Shown here one piece after another: positions 9,213 through 18,850 of a stretch of 64,000 nucleotides of DNA. The stretch comes from an uncultured Lachnospiraceae bacterium (GTDB lineage: Bacteria; Bacillota; Clostridia; Lachnospirales; Lachnospiraceae). Each line of letters starts with the position of its first letter. Positions within the stretch are counted from its first letter, which is position 1. The stretch lies in NCBI GenBank assembly GCA_910578175.1, contig CAJTPF010000016.1, positions 1 to 64,000 of the forward strand, in the 5' to 3' direction. The position numbers were made by a program, and so were the translations under genes. The notes under the pieces were generated by a model, which made no database searches, had not been told where the DNA came from, and saw only the letters and a program-made list of their open reading frames with translations.

Positions 9213-9758
9213 GTGGACGGGCTTTCCTGCTTCCACCTGGCCATAGAGACTGTATACCCGCAGACGGAGATCCAGCAGTTCATCATCCGCCAGATCCGTA
9301 ACTCTACAATATTTGTGTCCTATAAGGACATCAAAAAGTTGATGTCAGACTTAAAACACGTATACGCTGCCCCGACAAAGGAGACCGCCCTAAATGAGCT
9401 AGAACTGTTTCAGGACTAATAGGAGGCCAAATACCCGAAAATCTACAAATCCTAGCATAACAACTGGACAACCCGGTCCACTTATTTCAAGTATCCGGAA
9501 GAGGTTAGGCGGCTGATTTACACGACGAATACAATCGAAGGGTTCAATCGCCAGCTACGGAAAATAAAAAAATCCAAAACCGTGTTCCCCACCGACGACA
9601 ACCTATTAAAAATACTGTACCTAGCAATGATGGACATCACAAAAAAATGGATGGGCCACCGCCAAGACTGGGGCCAAATCCATTCCCAGCTTGAGATTTA
9701 TTTTAAGGAGCGCTTATCTGGCAGGAATCTAAAGGATATTTTTAACGAGTTGCATTGA
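9213..9758 (+). mobile_element. IS256-family (mutator-type) transposase fragment
   Basis: The plus strand encodes the C-terminal half of a mutator-type transposase with internal stops. Recognisable parts are VYPQTEIQQFIIRQIRNST, VSYKDIKKLMSDLKHVYAA, YFKYPEEVRRLIYTTNTIEG with FNRQLRK, and ITKKWMGHRQDWGQIHSQLE. Stops at 9417-9419 and in the following 40 bases break the frame. The N-terminal half is missing, cut at the junction with the IS3-type remnant. Past the stop lies a 7-bp hairpin (9791-9797 with 9812-9818), and a possible terminal repeat near 9855-9870. Confidence 0.8.
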
Positions 9759-10356
9759 CAGTGATAAAATTCCATGTATAATACAAACAAGGGCAGAACC
9801 AAAATACTAGCTCTGCCCGCTTGCAACTATTCATAAATCTTATGTCAGTTCTTTTGAGTTACACAAAACTTGTAACGGTCTCGATTTTACTAATATTTGT
9901 GTCTACTTACTTGACTATGGTTCATAAATCCGGAAATAATCTTATAAATATTAACAATAAATACATTTAATTTACGTTGTTTCAGTACAATATCCTTTAG
10001 AAAATTGTAGTTATATTAAAAAATGCTCCATATCAATCACTTAAACTGAGGCAGAGTGTTTCAGCTAAACTCAATATAACTTCTTCTAATGCAGCAACCA
10101 TTTTTCAGTAGTGCTCAATCCTTTAAAATCTTCGGCTACATGTTGCCTCAACTTTAATATAGTTAACCAAAATGTTTTCTCTTGAGCGATTCTAACATAT
10201 CTTTTAAAGCATAAGAACTAAATCACCATATCCGTTTTTAGTAATAAATATAGACTCCTTTATTGCATGGCAAGCATTTAATATATCATTTGTATTTTTT
10301 TAATCAGTAATAGGTCTGATAAATGGCATATTCCCACTTGTACAGAATTTTATGTA
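9759..10356. other. Non-coding stretch downstream of the RloB-like gene
   Basis: No gene is supported on either strand. It holds the 3' flank of the IS256 remnant and a 43-bp copy of the prfA terminator-like repeat (10020-10062). Short scattered frames without starts suggest decayed sequence. Confidence 0.5.
10020..10062. repeat. Imperfect direct repeat, left copy
   Basis: This 43-bp segment aligns without gaps to 12474-12516 with 33 identical positions. The right copy contains an intact hairpin; here the right arm has decayed. The two copies flank the ATPase/RloB pair. Confidence 0.5.
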
Positions 10357-11007
10357 CTAAAATCTGTTAATTATTTCAAAAAATTCATTTATGTTTGAGC
10401 CTTTCCTTCCTAATTTTTCCCAATCATAAACAGTCGAAATTTTGATTTCGTACAATTTTTTCTTAATATGGTACTCATTAACAATAAAGCAATTATCCTT
10501 CCTTAACAAGGAGAGCATTAAGTCGCTAGAATTTCCATTAGAATTGAGAACATTATAAACTTTTTCATCCGCCTTAAATTCATCAACACTTTTATATCCC
10601 AATTCTTTGACAATATATTGTGCAACATCCTGGCCTTTAAATTTGGGTGTATGCAAACATGCAATATATTCGAAATCGGGATAATCGACAATCAGAACAT
10701 GCGGAACCCTCCCACTTTGATTTTGTAGCATACAATATTCTAAAAGCTCTCGTAGAATTTTCTTTTCGCCTTCTTCTGCTACCGCTCGGTCTCCATCAAT
10801 AATTATGAATTTTGCCAAACAATTCATAGTACCATCAGTTTTAACTTGATCCAGAAAATTACTATAGCCACCACCTTTCATATTTACCTGCTTTATGGCT
10901 ATAGAAAATCTTTTCTGTCGACGCATTTCGTCTATATAATTATATTCAGTATCCCCTTCACAAAAAACTTTGAAGTTCTTTTTTGTCTCACGAATTTTTC
11001 TACTCAA
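10357..11007 (-). CDS. RloB-like protein (TOPRIM-type effector of an AbiL-like system)
   Basis: A 216-residue protein that opens with FKVFCEGDTEYNYIDEM and has IIIDGDRA at about 68-75. Glu17 plus Asp71/Asp73 fit the E...DxD layout of TOPRIM-fold nucleases and of RloB-family proteins. Its start overlaps the end of the ATPase gene by 8 bp, so the pair is translationally coupled. ATPase plus RloB pairs are known from abortive infection (AbiL of lactococci) and resemble the AriA/AriB logic of PARIS, where the ATPase senses phage and releases the effector. The defence role is inferred from family and context. Confidence 0.75.
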   Translation of the reverse strand: MSRKIRETKKNFKVFCEGDTEYNYIDEMRRQKRFSIAIKQVNMKGGGYSNFLDQVKTDGTMNCLAKFIIIDGDRAVAEEGEKKILRELLEYCMLQNQSGRVPHVLIVDYPDFEYIACLHTPKFKGQDVAQYIVKELGYKSVDEFKADEKVYNVLNSNGNSSDLMLSLLRKDNCFIVNEYHIKKKLYEIKISTVYDWEKLGRKGSNINEFFEIINRF

Positions 11008-12271
11008 TAGCTGTACCTCCTAAAATACCTTTCATATAAAATTCGTATATTTTAGTAGTTTCATATCTTATGTCCGGAAAATCAGCCAATGAATAAAGTT
11101 CGGATTCCAAAGTTTCAATATCCTTTGTGACAAAATAAATTTGTTCCTTCATATAATTTTTCAAATCAAGATGTAAAACATTGTGTGTAGTAAAAATAAA
11201 TTGTCCATAATGTTTCTTTCCGGATATAAATGAAATAACTCTATCAGACAAAATAGGGTTTAACACTCTATCCATTTCATCGGCAAAGACAATTTTATTT
11301 TCATATACAACTTTAAAGATTTGAATCGCCCAGGCAAAAAATTCACGGACTCCGCTTGAATCATATCCAAGTTCCCTAGTAAAAGTGCTGCCATCCTTTT
11401 TACATCTAATGACAACAGTTTTGGAAAAGGGTTTTTCTTCATCTAACTTGATGTCTATAATGCTATAGTCAATCATCTTAAAGATATCTAAGTATCTTGA
11501 ATCATGCAATATCCGTAAATCTTCTTCTCCGTTACGCATAGATTTGTAAATGTCATAATTTATAATATTGGTTTCCGGACATAAATATTCTTTTATCCAT
11601 TCTGTAAAATTGATTGCATGATCATACCCTAACATCGCTAATTTGCTTATAGTCAATCCCAAAGGTTTATGACTGTTTGTTGCTTTTTCCATAGCTTCTT
11701 CTATTTCAGATTCTAAATTCGGTATGTCAATTCTATATACGCCTTTAATGCTAGCCCGACATTCTTTAGATGTACTGCATTTGTCATTGTTTCTCTTACA
11801 GTTTACGGAATGTGCATCTCTTTCCACAGATAATATTAATTTATATTTATTTTTCATCTGCTTTTTATATTTTAGAGATTCTTTTACAACACCAATAAAA
11901 TCTACTTCTAAATGATATTGATAAATGCCACATTCTCTAATAAATATTTCAATTTCAAAAACCTGTAAAGTATTATTTTCTTGAGGGCAAAAATCAGTAT
12001 TGTTGTTAGTATTAACTGTATTTCTAAAAGCTTTTACAGTATCAGTTTCCTTAAAAAAGGATTGTAGATAAGATAAACTTCTAACAAAGTTTGATTTCCC
12101 ACCGGCATTTTCACCTACTATTACTGCGGTTTTTAATACATCAATTCCAGTATTTGTGGAAGAGTAGTTATTAGGAAATCTTGTCTTAACTTTTGTCTTT
12201 GGTGCTAACATGGAGAATTCTACATTTTCTCGAAATGACATGAAATTTTTAAATTTATATCCAAGTATCAT
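11000..12271 (-). CDS. AAA-family ATPase partner of the RloB-like protein (AbiLi-like)
   Basis: A 423-residue ABC/SMC-type ATPase of the AAA15/AAA_21 group. Walker A is GENAGGKSN (53-61), near the N-terminus after a FKNFMSF strand. The signature region is YDSSGVREFFAW, Walker B is IVFADEMD and the switch histidine lies in FTTHN. The central part (about 90-290) is the variable insert typical of OLD-like and Abi ATPases. A CNNDKC-type cysteine cluster around residues 140-155 could bind metal. The gene is AT-rich and in the defence island, and is read towards the RloB-like gene. Confidence 0.8.
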   Translation of the reverse strand: MILGYKFKNFMSFRENVEFSMLAPKTKVKTRFPNNYSSTNTGIDVLKTAVIVGENAGGKSNFVRSLSYLQSFFKETDTVKAFRNTVNTNNNTDFCPQENNTLQVFEIEIFIRECGIYQYHLEVDFIGVVKESLKYKKQMKNKYKLILSVERDAHSVNCKRNNDKCSTSKECRASIKGVYRIDIPNLESEIEEAMEKATNSHKPLGLTISKLAMLGYDHAINFTEWIKEYLCPETNIINYDIYKSMRNGEEDLRILHDSRYLDIFKMIDYSIIDIKLDEEKPFSKTVVIRCKKDGSTFTRELGYDSSGVREFFAWAIQIFKVVYENKIVFADEMDRVLNPILSDRVISFISGKKHYGQFIFTTHNVLHLDLKNYMKEQIYFVTKDIETLESELYSLADFPDIRYETTKIYEFYMKGILGGTAIE

Positions 12272-12473
12272 AAATCCTCCTGAAAATCATTTTTTTGGTT
12301 TCATATGTTATTTTTTTCGATTATAACACATAATCATATAATTCTCAAAACATTTTTTTGTTTAATATTTATAATATCTTATATTCGGTTGTATTATTCA
12401 AAATGCAACAAGAAAATTCTTTTTGTATATGTAATTTTTAATCCACCCTAGGCTTTCCAAAAATTTCCATATA

Positions 12474-12516
12474 AAATTGCCCTATATCAGTCACTCAAAC
12501 TGATATAGAGCATTTC
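12474..12516. repeat. Imperfect direct repeat, right copy
   Basis: Partner of 10020-10062 at 33 of 43 identical positions. It carries the intact prfA terminator hairpin, so this is likely the original and the other the decayed duplicate. Confidence 0.5.
12482..12508 (-). terminator. Terminator after prfA
   Basis: CTATATCAGT and ACTGATATAG make a perfect 10-bp stem with a 7-nt loop, 55 bp past the prfA stop. On the minus strand it is followed by GGGCAATTTTA, a weak T-rich tail. It lies inside the right copy of the 43-bp repeat (12474-12516). The 12272-12481 stretch to its left holds the promoter side of the ATPase gene and no gene. Confidence 0.65.
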
Positions 12517-12562
12517 TTTTTATAAATCATCTATGCTACTATCAATTTCATGCAAAATCTGC

Positions 12563-13636
12563 TTAGTCTTCCTGCATCTTCGCCAGTTTCGCCGCCTGAT
12601 CCGCCGCAATACAGGCATCAATGATCTCCTGTATCTCTCCGTTCATGATCTTATCCAGTTTATACAGTGTAAGTCCGATTCTGTGATCCGTCACACGTCC
12701 CTGCGGGAAATTATAGGTCCGGATCTTCTCGGAACGGTCGCCGGTACCGATCTGGCTTCTTCTGGCTTCCGCTTCGGCATCGTGGGCCTTCTGACATTCG
12801 ATATCATACAGCTTTGCCCTTAAAAGCGCATATGCCTTGGCCTTATTCTGAAGCTGGGATTTCTCCGTCTGGCTGTAAACCACGATACCGGATGGAAAAT
12901 GTGTCAGACGCACGGCGGAGTCTGTTGTATTGACACACTGGCCGCCGTTTCCGGACGCACGCATAACGTCGATACGGATGTCTTTATCATCGATCTGAAT
13001 ATCCACTTCCTCCGCTTCCGGCATGACCGCAACCGTGATCGTGGAGGTATGGATTCTTCCGCCGGACTCCGTTTCCGGTACCCGCTGTACCCGATGAACA
13101 CCGGATTCGTATTTCAGAACCGAATATGCCCCCTGCCCGGTAACCATAAAGGTTACGTTCTTCAGACCGCCGATTCCGATTTCTTCACATTCAACCATTT
13201 CCACTTTCCAGCGTCTGTTTTCGGCATAATGCACATACATCCGATAAATCTCCGCCGCAAACAACGCCGCTTCATCTCCTCCGGCTCCGGCACGGATTTC
13301 CACAATGACATTCTTATCATCATTCGGGTCTTTCGGCAAAAGTAATATCTTTAATTCATTTTCCAATTCTTCAATCCTTGCCTTGGAATCATTTAATTCT
13401 TCCTTGGCCAGTTCCCGCATATCCTCATCGCTTTCCTCATCCAGAATCGCAAGGCTCTCTTCCACGGTATCCTTACATTGCTTATATTCCCGATAAGCTT
13501 CCACGATAGGTGTAAGATTTGCCTGCTCCTTCATCAGCTTACGAAATCTGTCCTGGTCATTAGCAATGGAAGGATCATTTAATTCCAACATCAATTCTTC
13601 AAAACGCTGTAAAAGGTCTTCTAATCTATCAAACAT
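12563..13636 (-). CDS. prfA: Peptide chain release factor 1
   Basis: A 357-residue release factor that reads UAA and UAG stop codons and triggers peptidyl-tRNA hydrolysis. The catalytic GGQ is in RASGNGGQCVNTTDSAVRLT. Release factor 1 is favoured over RF2 by length and by the companion prmC just upstream, whose product methylates the GGQ glutamine. It is the last gene of the rho-rpmE-DUF1385-prmC-prfA block, all on one strand. Confidence 0.97.
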   Translation of the reverse strand: MFDRLEDLLQRFEELMLELNDPSIANDQDRFRKLMKEQANLTPIVEAYREYKQCKDTVEESLAILDEESDEDMRELAKEELNDSKARIEELENELKILLLPKDPNDDKNVIVEIRAGAGGDEAALFAAEIYRMYVHYAENRRWKVEMVECEEIGIGGLKNVTFMVTGQGAYSVLKYESGVHRVQRVPETESGGRIHTSTITVAVMPEAEEVDIQIDDKDIRIDVMRASGNGGQCVNTTDSAVRLTHFPSGIVVYSQTEKSQLQNKAKAYALLRAKLYDIECQKAHDAEAEARRSQIGTGDRSEKIRTYNFPQGRVTDHRIGLTLYKLDKIMNGEIQEIIDACIAADQAAKLAKMQED

Positions 13637-13683
13637 CTCATTCTCCTATTCCGCATTCCTGCTGCTTTCTACTGTATTCATGA

Positions 13684-14568
13684 TCAAACGCCGGATTTCC
13701 GGGCCGTTATCACCCTGTCCAGTCCGGCCAGGTCTTTCAATACCTGAATTTCCGAATAACCCTGCTCTTCCAGAAGCGATCTTACCTCTGCTCCCTGGTC
13801 GCAGCCTATTTCAAACAAAAGCGCGCCGCCAATCTTTAAATAAGCTTTACCTTCTTCTATGATCCTTCTGTAAAACCGCAGACCATCCGAATCCCCGTCC
13901 AATGCCGTCAACGGTTCAAAATCACGGACTTCCGGCATCAATGATAAAATATCCCCGGTTCTGATATAGGGAGGATTTGATACGATAACATCAAATTTAC
14001 TGTCACTCCCTATATGTTCAAATAAATCACTGTGAATAACGTCCACTTCCACATTCTGCCGGTCTGCATTCCGCCTGGCAGTATCCAGTGCATTTTTTGA
14101 TATATCCGATGCACTCATATCTATTTTACAGTCGGTGCATATCTTTTTTATGCTGACTGCGATGCAGCCGCTGCCGGTACACAGGTCCAGTACACGGATC
14201 TCTTCCTGCTCCTGTCCGTTTCTCCGGAACTGCCTGATGATCCGGACGGTTTCTTCCACCAGACATTCCGTATCGAATCTTGGAATCAGAACATGTTCAT
14301 TCACTTCAAATTCCAACCCCATAAACGTCCAGACTCCCGTTATATACTGAACCGGCTTATGACGGCAGCGTTCCTCAATATACTGGTCATAACGAAGGGC
14401 CTTTGGTTGCTCCTCTTTCCCGATCTCTGTCCTCTTTTCCATAAAGAACCCGGAACGGTTCATATGAAACACATTCTCAAACAAAATCCAGGCGTCGGAA
14501 GCGGCTTCCAAAATCCCCGCTTCCTGCAGACGGCTTTCACCCTGTTTTAACAATTCATCATACTTCAT
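13684..14568 (-). CDS. prmC: Release factor glutamine methyltransferase
   Basis: An AdoMet-dependent enzyme (294 residues from MKYDELLKQG) that N5-methylates the GGQ glutamine of release factors. Motif I is VLDLCTGSGCIAVS and the catalytic motif is SNPPYIRTGD. The helical N-terminal substrate-binding domain covers about residues 1-80. The chosen ATG at 14566-14568 overlaps the end of the DUF1385 gene by 11 bp, which points to coupled translation; an ATG at 14595 is also open. It is followed by its substrate gene prfA after 47 bp. Confidence 0.93.
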   Translation of the reverse strand: MKYDELLKQGESRLQEAGILEAASDAWILFENVFHMNRSGFFMEKRTEIGKEEQPKALRYDQYIEERCRHKPVQYITGVWTFMGLEFEVNEHVLIPRFDTECLVEETVRIIRQFRRNGQEQEEIRVLDLCTGSGCIAVSIKKICTDCKIDMSASDISKNALDTARRNADRQNVEVDVIHSDLFEHIGSDSKFDVIVSNPPYIRTGDILSLMPEVRDFEPLTALDGDSDGLRFYRRIIEEGKAYLKIGGALLFEIGCDQGAEVRSLLEEQGYSEIQVLKDLAGLDRVITARKSGV

Positions 14569-15505
14569 AATTTTCCAGAAATTCCTTCCAGTCAAACACG
14601 GCTTCCACCGCTTTTATGGCCACTTCCACCTGCTCCGCATCCGGTTCATTGGTAGTCAGTTTCTGCAATGCCATACCCGGGGCACTTACGATCCTTACTA
14701 TGAGATTGTTGCTGCGTCCCGCCAGCCGCAGTATCTCATAAGACACTCCGGCGATGACCGGAATAAACAGCAGCCGGATGACCACTTTCCATACCGGATT
14801 CCGTATCGGTATCAGTATAAAAAAAATAATGCTGACAGCCATGACCAGAAATAAAAAACTGGTACCGCACCGCCTGTGAAGCCTGGAACTTTTTAAAACG
14901 TTTTCCACATTTAATTCCAGTCCGTGTTCAATACAGTTAATGCATTTGTGTTCCGCCCCATGATACATAAAAGTTCTTTGAATATCTTTCATTCTGGAGA
15001 TTAAAATAATATACAACAGAAAAATCATAATACGGATGATACCTTCTATTAATGATATCACTGCATAAGATTCTATATTTACCTGCCGGTGAATCAGATC
15101 GGACAACAGGCTGGGCAGCACGATAAACAATCCCAGCGCCAGTACAATGGAAACCGCCACCGTAACACCCATGACCAGACCTTCCGCCTTTTCTTTCAGC
15201 GACGGATTTCCCTGCACATCTTCCGTTTTATCATCCCTTGCCACCTGCTCCGTTTCTTCCTCTTCATAAAAACCGGCGGAATAAGTAAGCGTGGATATTC
15301 CGAGAATCATGGAATCAATAAAGTTAAATACGCCTCTGATAAACGGAAGACCTAAAATCTTAAATCGCTCCGTAATGCTTTTGTGCTCTTTCACACAGAC
15401 CTCTATGTCATGATCCGGTTTCCGTACCGCAACCGCATACCGGTCTTTATTTTTCATCATGATACCTTCCAGTACCGCCTGACCGCCTATTCCTGATGTT
15501 TTCAT
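14558..15505 (-). CDS. DUF1385 membrane protein (YqhQ family)
   Basis: A 315-residue protein starting MKTSGIGGQAVLEGIMMKN, the family signature. It has three to four membrane segments (about 115-140, 150-175, 215-235 and 240-260) and a conserved YHGAEHKCINCIEHG motif with histidine and cysteines that could hold a metal. The molecular function is unknown; in Firmicutes it is a usual neighbour of prmC and prfA, as here. Confidence 0.85.
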   Translation of the reverse strand: MKTSGIGGQAVLEGIMMKNKDRYAVAVRKPDHDIEVCVKEHKSITERFKILGLPFIRGVFNFIDSMILGISTLTYSAGFYEEEETEQVARDDKTEDVQGNPSLKEKAEGLVMGVTVAVSIVLALGLFIVLPSLLSDLIHRQVNIESYAVISLIEGIIRIMIFLLYIILISRMKDIQRTFMYHGAEHKCINCIEHGLELNVENVLKSSRLHRRCGTSFLFLVMAVSIIFFILIPIRNPVWKVVIRLLFIPVIAGVSYEILRLAGRSNNLIVRIVSAPGMALQKLTTNEPDAEQVEVAIKAVEAVFDWKEFLENYEV

Positions 15506-15575
15506 AATGCCTCACAATCTGCCGGCTCCGCCGGCCTGCTGCTCTATCCCATCCGTTTATATTCATATGCTAAAA

Positions 15576-15641
15576 ATGAGGCTGTCGCAAAAAAGGTTCT
15601 TATCATCACCATGACAGAACCCTTATCAGCGACAGCCTCAT
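15576..15641 (-). terminator. Terminator after rpmE
   Basis: Outer arms of 13 bp (15576-15588 and 15629-15641, core TGAGGCTGTCGC) pair perfectly. An inner pair GGTTCT/AGAACC extends the structure. The minus strand continues with TTTTTAGC. It sits 11 bp past the rpmE stop and separates rho-rpmE from the prmC side. Confidence 0.85.
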
Positions 15642-15651
15642 ATACGACGAC

Positions 15652-15861
15652 CTAATTGTTATTTGTCATACCATACTTACGATTGAACTTATCAATACGT
15701 CCGCGGGCAGCAGCAGTCTTCTGCTGGCCAGTATAGAAAGAATGGCACTTAGAACAGATTTCAACATGGATATCTTCCTTTGTGGAACCTGTTACAAATT
15801 CATTACCACAGTTGCAGACAACCTTTGCCTGATAATATGTTGGATGTATTCCTTCTCTCAT
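15652..15861 (-). CDS. rpmE: 50S ribosomal protein L31
   Basis: A 69-residue ribosomal protein that bridges the subunits. It keeps the zinc-binding form, with cysteines in VVCNCGNEF and EICSKCHSFYTG. It ends GRIDKFNRKYGM plus a short asparagine tail. It is placed after rho, as in many Clostridia, and is followed by a strong terminator. Confidence 0.97.
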   Translation of the reverse strand: MREGIHPTYYQAKVVCNCGNEFVTGSTKEDIHVEICSKCHSFYTGQQKTAAARGRIDKFNRKYGMTNNN

Positions 15862-15954
15862 TTCATTTCACCTCTTTACAATTAATGATATGCAAATGGC
15901 TTTCGCCAATCATATTCTTAAAAACAGCTTTTATAGTGTAACACAGTTAGTATC

Positions 15955-17448
15955 TTAATGCAAGTATTTTTTTATCATCTGGACAAATTCTTTGTTATTT
16001 CGGGTCTTGGAAAATAAATCCATGATCTTTTCTACTGCATCCTCCGGCCGCATTTCATTTGTGGTCTTTCGGATCAAGTAAGCAGCTTCATTTTCTTCCG
16101 AATCCAACAGTAAATCTTCCCGGCGGGTACCGGATTTTACAATATCAATGGCAGGAAATACTCTTTTTTCCGAAAGCTTTCTGTTCAATACCAGTTCCAT
16201 ATTACCGGTACCCTTAAATTCTTCATATACCACATCATCCATCTTACTGCCGGTATCCACCAGCGCTGTTGCCAGAACCGTAAGGCTGCCTCCTTCCCGC
16301 ATATTCCGCGCCGCGCCAAAGAAACGCTTCGGCATATGCAGGGCCGCCGGGTCCAGACCGCCGGATAAGGTCCGTCCTGACGGCGGAATCGTCATATTAT
16401 ATGCCCTGGCAAGTCTTGTGATACTGTCCAATAGAATGATAACATCCTTTTTAAGTTCCACCAGACGTTTGGCACGTTCTATGACCATTTCGGATACTCT
16501 CTTGTGATGCTCCGGCAACTCATCAAATGTGGAATAAATGACTTCAACATTACTGCCGGTAATCGCTTCCTTGATATCCGTCACTTCCTCCGGTCTCTCG
16601 TCGATCAGAAGAATGATCATATGCATATCCGGATTGTTTTTCTGAATGGACTTCGCCACCTCTTTCAATAAAGTGGTCTTGCCGGCTTTCGGCGGCGATA
16701 CGATCATACCGCGCTGTCCCTTGCCAATCGGTGAAACCAGATCCACGATACGCATTGCCATGTTTTCACTGATGGTTTCCATTTTCAGTCTCTGATTCGG
16801 AAATATCGGCGTCAGATCCTCAAAATTCGGCCGCTTCATGGAATCTTCAATTTCAATCTCATTTACCATATTCAGGTGCGTCATGGCTCCGAATTTTTCG
16901 TTTGTATTCTTCAGACGCATCTGACCGTTTAAAATATCCCCCGTCTTCAGCCGGAATCTCCGGATCTGGGACGGTGATACATATACATCATTTTCTCCGG
17001 GCAGGAAATTCTCGCATCGGATAAATCCGTATCCTTCCGGCATAACTTCCAGGATACCTTCCGCTATCAGATTCTCTTCCTGGTCTCCGGAAACGCCCTT
17101 TGCCATAGGCGGTTTTGCACGGTTCACGCAATCCTTTTCAAATGTATGATATACATGTACTTTTCCCTTAGTTTCTTTTACCGTATTCTGTGCCGGCTTT
17201 TCCTGAATTTTCTCTTCTTCCTTATCATTACTACCGGATATTTCGTTATCCTCCTGCTCCGGCGATCTGTTTAAATCTTCATTCCCAGATTCCGAAACCT
17301 CTCCCGATACCTCTGATCCATAACCGGTCGCCTTTAAAATCTCATTGATCAGGTCTGATTTGCGCAGTTTCATTATGTATTTAATGCCCTGCTGTTTTGC
17401 AATATCCCTCAACTGGGACATTGGCAGTGATTCTAATTTTGCTCTCAT
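15955..17448 (-). CDS. rho: Transcription termination factor Rho
   Basis: A 497-residue hexameric RNA helicase that ends transcription of untranslated RNA. It has an N-terminal SAP-like Rho_N domain (1-45), then an acidic low-complexity insert (about 46-110), a cold-shock RNA-binding domain (MPEGYGFIRCENFLPGENDV) and the RecA-type motor with Walker A SPPKAGKTTLLKE and Walker B VIILLDSITRLARAY. The charged insert makes it longer than E. coli Rho (419). The start fits the family, beginning RAKLESLPMSQLRDIAKQQG. Confidence 0.96.
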   Translation of the reverse strand: MRAKLESLPMSQLRDIAKQQGIKYIMKLRKSDLINEILKATGYGSEVSGEVSESGNEDLNRSPEQEDNEISGSNDKEEEKIQEKPAQNTVKETKGKVHVYHTFEKDCVNRAKPPMAKGVSGDQEENLIAEGILEVMPEGYGFIRCENFLPGENDVYVSPSQIRRFRLKTGDILNGQMRLKNTNEKFGAMTHLNMVNEIEIEDSMKRPNFEDLTPIFPNQRLKMETISENMAMRIVDLVSPIGKGQRGMIVSPPKAGKTTLLKEVAKSIQKNNPDMHMIILLIDERPEEVTDIKEAITGSNVEVIYSTFDELPEHHKRVSEMVIERAKRLVELKKDVIILLDSITRLARAYNMTIPPSGRTLSGGLDPAALHMPKRFFGAARNMREGGSLTVLATALVDTGSKMDDVVYEEFKGTGNMELVLNRKLSEKRVFPAIDIVKSGTRREDLLLDSEENEAAYLIRKTTNEMRPEDAVEKIMDLFSKTRNNKEFVQMIKKYLH

Positions 17449-17667
17449 AAATTAATCGGCATACAAAATATGCCCTCTCCTTTTCACTGTAAATATAAAT
17501 GATTTCCTGGGAAATTTCCTGATCATTCAGGAACTGCCGAACTGGCACTATGACTTGTCAACGCTTAGTATACACTAAAAACAAGAAAATAGATAGTGTA
17601 AATTATGTAATCATTGATTATTTATTTTTGACCATACTATAAATATATATAAAATGCGAGGTACCCT

Positions 17668-18834
17668 ATGATCACATTGCTAATAAATTTATTCGTAAAC
17701 GAAAAAGATAACACGGATTCACCGTCCGTACGGCGGACATACGGAATTTTATGCAGTCTTGTGGGAATCTCCCTTAATGTTCTGCTGTTTGCCGGAAAAT
17801 ACCTTGCGGGCATCGTCAGCGGCTCCATCGCCGTCACTGCAGATGCCTTCAATAATCTTTCCGATGCCGGCTCATCCCTGATCACTTTGACCGGTTTTAA
17901 ATTTTCCGGTTTAAAAGCCAGCTCCGGGCATCCCTTCGGACACGGAAGAATCGAATATCTGTCGGGGTTAGCCGTGGCAGTCATCATTCTTCTGATGGGA
18001 CTGGAACTGGCAAAATCTTCGGTTATAAAAATCCTTCGCCCGAAAGCAGTGGAAAGCCGTCTGCTGACAGTAATCATACTGACCATTTCCATATGTATAA
18101 AACTTTATATGGCATATTATAACCGGATCATAGGAAAAAAGATAAATTCCCCTGCAATGAAAACCGCTTCCATTGACAGTTTATGCGATTCCGCCGCTAC
18201 TGCCGCGGTATTGATCTTCATGCTGGTGTTTCGGCTGACCCATATCAATCTGGACGGATACGGCGGGCTGCTGGTGGCTTCGCTTATACTTTATGCCGGA
18301 TACAGCGCAGCAAAGGATACTGTGGACCCTTTGCTTGGCCGGCCTGCGGACCCGGAACTGGTGAAAGATATCCATGATATAGTAATGGCCCATGAAGAAA
18401 TTATCGGGATCCATGATCTAGTCGTTCACGATTACGGTCCCGGGCGGCTGATGATTTCCCTCCACGGCGAAGTATCCGGAGACGGTAACATTTTCAGCCT
18501 TCACGATGCCATAGACCGGATCGAAAACGAACTTCATGAAAAATTATCCTGTGATGCCGTAATCCATATGGACCCGGTGGAGACTAACAACACACGGATC
18601 TCGGAAACAAAAAAGCTTCTGGCTGAAAAAATCACAGAACTGGATTCCGGAATAACCATCCATGATTTCCGAATGGTAACGGGTCCCACAAAGACCACCC
18701 TGATCTTTGATGCCGTCGTCCCGTTTGATTCAAAGCTTTCAGACGAAGAAGCCCGCCGGCAGATTGAAGAACTGGTCTGCAGGGAATTTGAAAATTCTGC
18801 TGCCTCGGTAAAAATAGATAAAACATATATCTGA
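17668..18834 (+). CDS. Cation diffusion facilitator transporter
   Basis: A 388-residue divalent metal/proton antiporter. Six membrane segments lie in the first 220 residues. Metal-site motifs are DAFNNLSDAGSS (TM2), HPFGHGRIEY and DSLCDSAATA (TM5). A cytoplasmic C-terminal domain with HDLVVHDYGPGR follows, slightly longer than the family minimum and rich in charged residues. The metal (Mn, Fe, Zn or Co) cannot be told from these motifs. It is the only plus-strand gene between prfA and gltA, and it converges with the next gene. Confidence 0.92.
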   Translation: MITLLINLFVNEKDNTDSPSVRRTYGILCSLVGISLNVLLFAGKYLAGIVSGSIAVTADAFNNLSDAGSSLITLTGFKFSGLKASSGHPFGHGRIEYLSGLAVAVIILLMGLELAKSSVIKILRPKAVESRLLTVIILTISICIKLYMAYYNRIIGKKINSPAMKTASIDSLCDSAATAAVLIFMLVFRLTHINLDGYGGLLVASLILYAGYSAAKDTVDPLLGRPADPELVKDIHDIVMAHEEIIGIHDLVVHDYGPGRLMISLHGEVSGDGNIFSLHDAIDRIENELHEKLSCDAVIHMDPVETNNTRISETKKLLAEKITELDSGITIHDFRMVTGPTKTTLIFDAVVPFDSKLSDEEARRQIEELVCREFENSAASVKIDKTYI

Positions 18835-18850
18835 ATATTCTGCATCTGTT

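Noticed and set aside
12899..13345. 148-codon plus-strand ORF inside prfA
   Set aside because: It is antisense to the conserved release factor frame; nothing supports expression.
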